A model generated the notes under the pieces. The model saw only the letters and a program-made list of their open reading frames with translations. It ran no database searches and was not told the origin of the DNA. From positions 65,779,279 to 65,843,278 of the forward strand of contig CM042034.1 of assembly GCA_023525975.1 (NCBI GenBank): 64,000 nt of DNA, given 5' to 3'. The position numbers were made by a program, and so were the translations under genes. Positions 56,393 through 64,000 of this stretch are shown piece after piece; position 1 is the first letter of the stretch; the number at the start of each line of letters is the position of its first letter. Origin of the DNA: Smallanthus sonchifolius (lineage: Eukaryota; Streptophyta; Magnoliopsida; Asterales; Asteraceae).

Positions 56393-57023
56393 TGTTGCGG
56401 ACTCAACAACTTTGGCTGACTAACAAAGTTGTTGCGGATAGTTAAGTTCTACTGCTGGTGAACAACTATGGTGCGGATAGCCTTATCTGCTGAAGTCCAA
56501 AGTTGCTGCTGATAGGCTTCTCAACGGCATCAAACATTGATGCTGCTAATCAGCAGCAGCTTTGACTTTGCTACTGACATCGTTTGCTGCAACCCTGACA
56601 CAACTATCAGCAGAAGGAATGTTATTGGTGCAGATGATTGAAGACAAAGCTACTACTTCCTAAGTCTCCTGCAAAGATTCCTAAGAAGAATCTTGACCTG
56701 ATTCCTACTCTTTGATGTAGTTTGTCTTTTAGTTGTCTATCAATTGTATTGTAACTTGTTACTGTCAAAGATCAATGGCTTGTGTTTGATCTGATCCTTA
56801 GAATCAAGGGTCTGTCTTGATTCTAGGTTCTTATATATGTATTGTATATTTTCATTGTACAAGTGTGCTTCCTTAGAGTTTTCCCTGTAACTTGTAAACT
56901 TTGAAGATTAATACAATTTGCATTTATCAGTATTATCATAGTTTCTTGTCTACATTGCATAGTTGTGATTGTTTTCGCCAATCTCAACTAAACAAAACCA
57001 TCTTGTAAAACATCGATCCTACA
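56393..57023 (+). repeat. Element J 5' LTR (631 bp)
   Basis: It starts TGTTGCGGACTC and ends CATCGATCCTACA. It contains an 11-bp inverted repeat CAACAACTTTG / CAAAGTTGTTG (56404-56414 and 56424-56434) and several GTTGCTGCTGATAGG / CAGCAGCAG type keyword copies to about 56620. A TATA-like TATATAT is at 56832-56838. The 5' flank is ACATA. Confidence 0.88.
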
Positions 57024-57025
57024 AG

Positions 57026-57037
57026 TGGTATCAAAGT
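57026..57037 (+). other. Element J primer binding site (two mismatches)
   Basis: TGGTATCAAAGT, two bases after the LTR end, differs from TGGTATCAGAGC at two positions. The position supports the call; decay or a variant primer could explain the mismatches. Confidence 0.75.
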
Positions 57038-57129
57038 TTTGGCTCTCAGATTAAACAAACTCACACTTGTTTAATCACTCTATGGTTATGTTTACTGTTA
57101 TCTCTTTGCTGAAATCATCTATCCAAAGT

Positions 57130-60100
57130 ATGGCACAAAATACTGGATTTAATGATACTGGAAGCCTCAACAGACCACCAAGACTAGTGTCTGGTGAAGA
57201 TTATGACATGTGGAAGAATAGAATGGAAAGCTTCTTCTGTTACCAAGAATATGGAATGTGGATATCCATAATCGATGGTCCCTATGTGCATATGGTGGCC
57301 TCTGCTAATTCCGGAGGTCCATCTGTCCCCAAATAAACTTCAAAATATTCAGAGGAAGACATTAAGAAGATGGAGGTAGACTATAAAGCTCTGGGAGCTA
57401 TACAGATGTGATTTCCAAATGAAGTCTTTCACAACTTCAGAGAATACAAAACTGCCATAGAGCTATGGGAAGCTCTTGAAAAGATGTTTGCTGGATCTGA
57501 AGAAGTCAAAGAAAACAGGAGAGACATCCTAAAGCAACAATATGAAAATTTTGTCTACAAAGATGGTGAGTCTCTTACCACTCAGTACAACAGGTACACT
57601 TATCTTGTAGGTGAGCTACAGTGCTCTAAGATCAAGCTGGAGAATGAAAATATTCTCAAAAAGTATATCAGATCTCTTCCTAGTTGTTGGACACTCTACA
57701 CAGTGTCAATCAAAAGAAATGAAAACCTGAAGACTCTCACAATGACTAAGTTGTTTGGTATGTTGAAGACATATGAGCTGGAGATGATTCAAGCTAGAGA
57801 AAGAAGATCAGGTCATTCATCTTCACCCTCATCATCCACCACTTCTTCTGCATTACACTCTGATCACTCTCTTCCAAGTTCAAGCAACTACTATCCTCCT
57901 ATTGTCACACATCCTAAAACACCTACCTCACAAGTAAACAACTCACCATTTCTTCTTGAAGCGCCTCCTCAAAATCCCAACTCTGCTGCTTTTGTCTCTG
58001 ATACTCCAAGCAATATGTCCTTTATCAAAGAAGATCTGGAGTACTTTCATCCAGATGACCTGGAAGAAATGGACATACAACATTCTTATGACATGTTGTC
58101 TCTTAGAGTAAAACGATTCTACTCCAGAATTGGAAGACCTGTTCCAAGCAACAATTTCAACACCCGAGTTGGTTTGGATAAGAGCAAATTGAGGTGTTAC
58201 AACTGTAACTAACTTGGTCACTTTTCCAGAGAATGCAAGGCACCAAAGACAAACCCAGCTGCTGTACAACCAAGACAGACCCATCAAGGTCAAGCAAGTC
58301 AAAGCACTCCTCCCACTTAAACTGTAGCATGTGCAGCTCAACAAGTTAGAACAGTTGATTTTGATTGGAGCTTTCAATATGAAGAACTACTTGCCAACAA
58401 CCAAGCTCTCATAGCAGACACCAAGCATATACCACCTCAGGTATATGAACATCTATGTTCTTAAGCTTGCATTGATAAAGTTTTAGGGTATAGAAAACAT
58501 AACCAAAATCTTATAGATCAAAATTAAGAGTTTCATCAAATGAAATCTGAATTCAAAAAGGTTGAAAATGGTTATAAAGAGAAAATTAACTATCTAAAGA
58601 AAGAAATTTCATCATTAAAACATGAACAGGAAAATCTTGAAACTCGGATTGATGATCTATTGGTTAAGCTAAAAGCCACAAGAGCTGAGCTCGCAGGACA
58701 AAAGGTTCATGTTGACAAATATGAATTTGCATCCAAAAAGCTGCAAAGACTTTAGGATGCTCAAATTCATGAGAAGTTGACTGCTGGTCTTGGTTACTAA
58801 GTTGAGAAGCCATACAAATCTGTACCACCACCTGCTGACTATGTAGCCATACATGAACCCAACTTCAACCTCACAAACCTTGATCATGCAAATCAAAACC
58901 TTGATCCTTTCAAAGAAGAAACAGTTGTGCAAGAATGCAATACCTCAACTGAATCTGAGTCCACATGCTCATAATCCACTAAAACCAGTGAAGCCCCATT
59001 ACTTCCTACAAATGAAGTCATTCTAAAAACCACCAAATCTGGTAGAGTAATTCAAACAAATGGTCCAAGTCCTTTTATTCCTTCTATACCAGTAATTCAA
59101 CCCACCAAGCAAATCAAAATCAGTTATCCTCCTGAAGGAAGAAAGATAACTGTTAAAAATGGACAATCCTCAACCTCTACAATTCACCAAGCCAATCAAG
59201 TAAGAAAAGTGTTTGACATCTGTCATACACCTGGAGAGAGACCTTCATATGTTTAAAAAACACTGGATGAAGCTACTTTTGAACATAACAAAACCAATCC
59301 CTAGAACTTCAAGGATTTGTTTAAAAGAAATGATTATGTGTACTTTCAGAGGGATAAGATTGCTAAATCATGTTTTGTTTGTGGCAAGTATAACCATACT
59401 GCAAGCACCTGCTTCTATTACTTTCAACAGTAGAGAAATCTCAAGCAACGAGCCTTTGAGAAAACAAACAAGAACAAGAATGTAAGAAGCAATGAAGCAA
59501 ATCAACTCAGTTCAGAAAGTCTCTCTCTCCACCAAGAAAGCTGGTTATTAAACAGACTCCGAAAGCTCAACAATCTTGCATCATATGTGGTGAATCAGAC
59601 CACTTTGCTGCAAATTGTAAATTCAATCCATTCAACCAGCTTTCTCAATCACCAGCAACAATAGTCAAGGTTCTCCCTGATAGACATAAACCTGTCTATA
59701 GAAGAACTCCTACAGAAAAACCCACTTTCAATAGGAAGATAAAGAAGGAGAAGCAAGTGATTGTTGAACAGTCAGCAGCAATCAAGAGTGATGCTGATCA
59801 TTTGAAGCCTAAAAAAATGAAAAAAAAACAAATCCAAGCCCTCAACAGCAACCAAACCTGCTGCTGGCCAGTCAAAACCATCAGCAGCAACTAAGATTGC
59901 TGCTGATCAATCCAAGTCCATCAATCTCAAAACTTAGGAAGAACTACCAGAAGCCACAGCCACATCTGCTGCTGATAAAGTAAAAAGAGTTGGGAAATTA
60001 ACTTAACAATGGAAAGCAAAGACCACACCTTCATTCTCTGAAAGCATTATCATTGGATCCATTGAATGTCAGCCTATTAATGATTTTGATCTTAAAACAC

Positions 60101-60144
60101 ACTCACCCAAGTCTGCAAGTGCTTGGGTTCCTCCTTCTAATTAG
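57130..60144 (+). pseudogene. Element J gag with three zinc knuckles (broken)
   Basis: The start ATG 57130 reads MAQNTGFNDTGSLNRPPRLV. The UBN2-like domain has WKNRMESFFCYQEYGMW, LWEALEKMFAGSEEVKENR and LPSCWTLYTVSIKR, with stops at 57334 and 57409 in an otherwise constant frame to 58755. Knuckle 1 is CYNCN-stop-LGHFSREC (58193-58235), where the stop probably replaces glutamine. A coiled-coil region (about 58540-58755) precedes further stops. Knuckle 2 CFVCGKYNHTASTC is near 59372 and knuckle 3 CIICGESDHFAANC near 59578. The end SAWVPPSN with TAG at 60142-60144 matches the gag end of C and E. Confidence 0.88.
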
Positions 60145-61484
60145 ATCTCTCTCATGTGTAGGGACAACCAGGTAACAAGGATAACACCTGGGTTGTAGAA
60201 AGTGGTTGTTCCAGGCACATGACACGCAATAGATCCATCCTCTCAGATTTCAGAAGCTTTTATGGAGAATATGTTGCCTTTGGGAGTGATTCAAAAGGAG
60301 GATCTATCACTGTACAAGGAATTGTATCCAATGAAAGAATGAGTATTGAAAGGGTGAACTTTGTAAAAAAGTTAGAGTTCAATCTCATGAGTGTGTCTCA
60401 AATCTATTATCAGAAGCATTGGATGCTTTTCACAGATAAAGAATGTTTTGTGCTCTCCCCTAGGCTAAGCAAACCTCCTCCAGAGAAAACTTGTTGACTG
60501 CTCAAAGAAAAGATAATCTATATGTGCTTGATATGAACGAGGTCACTCCATCTAGTATTGTATCTTGTTTTATGTCCAAGGCATAACTTGATAAATCTGC
60601 TCTATGGCACAGGAGATTAAGCCATGTTAATGTAAAAACTATCAACAAGTTGGTTAAAGGGAATCTAGTCAGAGGACTACCTAATAAGGAATTCCAGCTT
60701 GAAGATCACTGCATAGCCTGCTTAAAGGGGAAGCAACACAAAAGTTCTCACAAGCCCAAGACATTGAATTCAAATGATACTCTACTACAGTCGCTGCATA
60801 TGGATCTTTTTGGTCCTACAAATGTCATGTCAATGGGCAAGAAGTCGTATTGTCTAGTGATAATTGATGACTATACCAGATTCTCATGGGTTTACTTCTT
60901 GAAAACAAAAGATAAAACTGCTGAGATTCTTAAATCCTACATTCTTAGGGTTGAGAATCAAAGCAATCAAAAAGTTAAAACCATACAGAATTTAAGAATC
61001 ATACCTTGAACTATTTTTTGTGAGAGCAATGGAATTCAAAGACAATACAGTGCTCCAAGAACTCCTCAACAACATGGAGTTGCTGAAAGGAGAAACAAAA
61101 CTCTTATTGAATATGCCAGATCCATGCTGGCTAACTCAAAAATGCCTCTCACATTCTGGGCAGAGGCAGTTAGTACAGTTTGCTATGTGCAAAAACAGGG
61201 TTCTCATTGTCAAGCCTCTCAACAAAACACCCTATGAATTGTGGTTCAACCGAGTTCCCTACATTGGATTTCTGAAACCTTTTAGATGTTCATGCACTAT
61301 TCTTATCCCTAGTGGAGTTCTTCCAAAATTCGATGAAAAATCAGATGAAGGATACTTTGTGGGCTATTCCTCTCAATCTAAAGCCTACAGAGTATTTAAT
61401 TCCAGAACAAGAATAGTTGAAGAATCAGCAAATGTAGAATGTAGGGAACACATTCCATGTGAAAAGGGAAAAGGACCAGACTAG
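60145..61484 (+). pseudogene. Element J junction, protease and integrase
   Basis: After the gag stop come ATCTCTCTCATGTGTAG (AG at 60160-60161) and the pol start GQPGNKDN in phase 0. The protease reads WVVESGCSRHMT: the catalytic aspartate is replaced by glutamate (60198-60200). Pre-integrase GEYVAFGSDSKGGS and LMSVSQ, a frameshift near 60490, then CIACLKGKQHKSSHKPK and LHMDLFGP follow. The segment carrying the second catalytic aspartate (SDNG) is missing near 60985, where KVKTIQ runs into unrelated residues and a stop. QYSAPRTPQQ and GVAERRNKTLIE follow in another frame, then the C-terminal part (61140-61482) to a TAG. Confidence 0.88.
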
Positions 61485-61975
61485 ATGTTTGATATTGACT
61501 CTTAGTATTTGAGCCTCTTATGTTCTCAAATATGGAGTCTACATCTTCCAAGGAGCAAACATCCACATCATCTGATGACTACAGATTGGGATTCAATGTT
61601 CCCTCTATAAGAATCAAAAGACCATCCATTGATCCTCCATCTGTTGTGGAAGTTTTTGAAGCCAGTGAAGCTAGAACAATTATCTCAAATGTCACCAGCA
61701 GCAGTCTTTCTAAACATGAAAATCAAAATGAGAACCTTGATCACTCTACAATTGGCATAGAGGTATCTACTACTAATAGGGAAAATATAACTGATGATGC
61801 TTCTAATGTTGAAGACTCTTCTACAAGGAATACAGATGGACGTTGTTCCAGCACAAAGAATCAACATAGAACATCCATTAGAGAATAGCATTGGTCAAGT
61901 TCAACAAGGAGTCAAACAAGAAGCAAATCTCATGAGGCCAATATATGTCTGTACTCCTACTTTCTGTCTCAAATA
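61485..61975 (+). pseudogene. Element J integrase-RT linker
   Basis: A serine- and threonine-rich linker without catalytic motifs is open at 61520-61888 and ends in a TAG. This corresponds to the low-complexity linkers of B and E between integrase and RT. Confidence 0.7.
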
Positions 61976-63483
61976 GAACCAAAGAAGATAGATGAAGCTT
62001 TGCAACACAGCAGTTGGATTGAAGCAATACAAGAAGAGTTGCTACAATTCAAGAGACAAGAAGTGTGGACCCTAGTTGATCTGCCACCTGGCCAAACAAC
62101 TATAGGCACAAGGTGGGTCTTCAGGAACAAGCAAGATGAGAGAGGGATTGTAGTCAAGAACAAAGCTAGACTTGTAGCTCAAGGCTACACTCAGGAAGAA
62201 GGAATTGACTATAATGAAGTCTTTGCACCTGTTGCCAGACTAGAGGCTATCAGAATCTTCTTAGCATATGCTGTATCCAAGAGCTTTACTGATTATCAGA
62301 TGGATGTCAAAAGTGCTTTTCTATATGGGAAGATTTCAGTCTCAAGGTTTTGTAGATCCTACACATCCTGAAAAAGTCTTCAAATTAGACAAAGCTCTAA
62401 ATGAACTACATCAAGCCCCAAGAGCCTGGTATGAGACCCTGTCAGGATATCTACTCAGCAACAACTTCAGAAGAGGTGCCATTGATCAGCCCTTGTTTAT
62501 CAAAGATGAAGGGGGAGAAATTCTATTGGTACAAATCTATGTAGATGACATCATCTTTGGATCAACAAGGAAGAAGTTATGCAAAGACTTTGAGATCTTA
62601 ATGCACTCAAAGTTTGAAATGAGTTCAATGGGTGAACTAAATTTCTTTTTAGGTCTCCAAGTTAAACAAGTTCCAAATGGAATCTTCATCAGCCAATCCA
62701 AATATGTTAAAAATATTTTGCAAAGATTCAAACTGGTTGATTGCTTTGCTGTAAGAACTCCAATGCAAGTGCACCATCAACTGTCCCCACATAAAAATGG
62801 TCAAAACACTAATCAACATCAGTACAGGGCAATGATTAGATCACTCATGTATCTAACTGCCTCAAGACCAAATATCATGTTTACAGTATACCTGTGTGCA
62901 TGATTTCAAGCAGCTCCAAAGAATTCACATCTCTAAGCAGTAAAGAGAATTTTTAAATACCTGATGGGAGCTCCAAGACTTGGGCTATGGTACTCTGAGA
63001 ATGATAAATTCAATCTATATACATATACTAACAGTGACTATGGAGGATGCAACTTGGACAAAAAGTCCACATCAAGAAGATATCAATTTCTGGGAGGAAG
63101 ACTGATTTCCTGCCAATGCAAGAAGCAAACATGTGTGTCAACATCTACAGCATAAGCAGAATACATTGCAGCTTCCAGTTGATGTGCACAGGTCATGTGG
63201 ATACAAAATCAAATGCTGGATTACGGGGTGACATCCATAGCAACCCCCATTCACATTGACAACAAGAGTGTCATATCAATTACCAATAATCCTGTGCAAC
63301 ACTCCAAGACAAAACACATTGATATCAGGTATCATTTTATTAGAGATCAAGCTAAGAAAAGGAGAATTATTTTAACCAAAGTTCATGCCAATGAGCAGTA
63401 TGCTGACTTATTCACAAAAGCCTTTGATGAAGCTAGATTTAGAAATTTAGTTGAATCCAACGGCATGATGAACATTGATTAAA
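61976..63483 (+). pseudogene. Element J reverse transcriptase and RNase H
   Basis: RT begins with SWIEAIQEELLQFKRQEVW and GTRWVFRNKQDERG and continues through FAPVARLEAIRIFLAY. About six codons and the frame are lost near 62330, just after FLYGKI. The catalytic YVDDIIFGS is intact at about 62538. SSMGELNFFLGLQVKQ and SLMYLTASRPNIMFTVY follow. Later stops at 62902, 62935, 63153 and 63181 interrupt the RT end and RNase H (NSDYGG, AEYIAASS, IDNKSVISI). The natural stop follows MMNID at about 63480-63483. Confidence 0.92.
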
Positions 63484-63562
63484 ATCTTTCTCTAAAAACT
63501 TTAATAATAATTGTGTTTGTCTTTCTTTTGTTGTGAATAAAGTATTCTGAAAAAAAAATTAA
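63484..63562 (+). terminator. Element J polyadenylation-like signal after pol
   Basis: AATAAA at 63536-63541 lies in T-rich DNA about 55 nt after the pol stop and is followed by a run of nine A at 63550-63558. This suggests a transcript end, or an old poly(A) junction, between pol and the downstream cassette. Confidence 0.4.
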
Positions 63563-64000
63563 TGATCAGCAGCAAACAATTCTGCTACTGATAGGTTTAC
63601 TCATCAGCAGTAAAGAATTTGCCACTGACTACCTTAAGTTATCAATAGGAACAAACTTGTTACGGATAGTTTTAAGGCAATCAGCAGCAACATCTTTGCT
63701 GCAGATCATTATATACATCAGCAGCAACCAAGTTTTGCTGCTGATAGACTTAACCATTCGCAGCAACGAAGTTTGCTGCGGATGGGTAAAAATGAGTCAA
63801 AATTAACTTTTACCCACTGTAAAAACTACTTTCAGTCTTTACCGTGACTGTTACAATGTGTTACAGTTGTAAGACAGTGAAAAGTAAAAGGTTTGTACAG
63901 TACAAGCAAGCATTGCTCATCCCCCACTCTTGCCATTATAAAAAAATCAAATTCCCTCCTTCACCTCCGCACACCGAACTTTCATATTTTCTCCCTCACT
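63563..64000 (+). promoter_or_regulatory. Element J internal promoter-like cassette (runs off the window)
   Basis: Keyword dyads at 63567-63785 include perfect 11-bp arms ATCAGCAGCAA / TTGCTGCTGAT with a 7-nt spacer (63717-63745) and CGCAGCAA / TTGCTGCG with a 6-nt spacer (63759-63780). A TATA box TATAAAAA at 63937-63944 and a CT-rich stretch follow. The order is that of the A, B and E cassettes. It predicts a donor, an intron and an extra ORF just beyond 64000. Confidence 0.5.

Larger units (their letters stand above)
56393..64000 (+). mobile_element. Element J: Sirevirus-like Ty1-copia, 3' end beyond the window
   Basis: It holds a 5' LTR, primer site, short leader, gag with three zinc knuckles, pol, a polyadenylation signal and the beginning of an internal promoter-like cassette. 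It has its own keyword (GCAGCAA ... TTGCTGC). No 3' LTR or extra ORF is reached. Unlike B, C and E it has no keyword array in the gag leader. Confidence 0.9.

Noticed and set aside
1..64000. Search for host protein-coding genes, tRNA or rRNA genes
   Set aside because: All supportable reading frames belong to retrotransposons; tRNA matches are limited to primer sites and partial Pol III boxes.

Overview
The window is plant nuclear DNA built almost entirely of nested LTR retrotransposons; I found no host gene, tRNA, rRNA or CRISPR array. The copia polyproteins, the tRNA-iMet primer sites, the 2.5-2.8 kb chromovirus-like LTRs and the AT-rich spacers fit a large eudicot genome. The polyproteins look like those I recall from Asteraceae, but that family assignment is from memory only.

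Layout. Element A (+, 1-6704) is the 3' part of a Sirevirus-like Ty1-copia element. It is inserted in the reverse transcriptase of element C (-, 6705-9061 and 21635-24291). Element B (+, 9062-21634) is complete, with both LTRs and the duplication ATATT, and sits in the gag of C. C itself sits in an extra ORF of an older element D (-, 24292-27286), which also carries a solo LTR (25561-26024). Element E (+, 27287-37060) is inserted in the D spacer and is cut off at its right end. From 37061 to about 55850 lies a tandem-looking chromovirus-like element H (LTRs H1 and H2), split by a younger relative G (42551-51366, duplication CCTTG). A copia RT scrap K (-, 55851-56392) is followed by element J (+, 56393-64000), which runs off the window. 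All coding regions carry stops and frameshifts.

How the parts fit. Copia elements A, B, D and E carry a large non-envelope ORF downstream of pol, separated from it by about 1.1-2.2 kb where both ends are visible. In front of it lies what looks like a second promoter: copies of a family-specific palindromic keyword, usually a TATA box, a short leader exon and a 5'-UTR intron that again carries the keyword. J shows the start of the same arrangement at the window edge. The keyword also recurs in the LTRs and, in B, C and E, in the gag leader. In A/C, E, B and D it is a 21-bp dyad of two 9-bp arms around 3 bp. The arm sequences differ between families while staying complementary. I propose, as inference, that the extra ORF encodes a nuclear DNA-binding or anti-silencing factor acting on its own family's keyword, comparable in logic to the VANC proteins of VANDAL DNA transposons.

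Other points of note are a conserved stop, branch-point and 3'-splice-site-like junction between gag and pol, an intron-like interval inside the chromovirus LTRs, tRNA-like Pol III boxes in the H LTRs, and a small membrane-segment ORF shared by G and H, which lack gag and pol.
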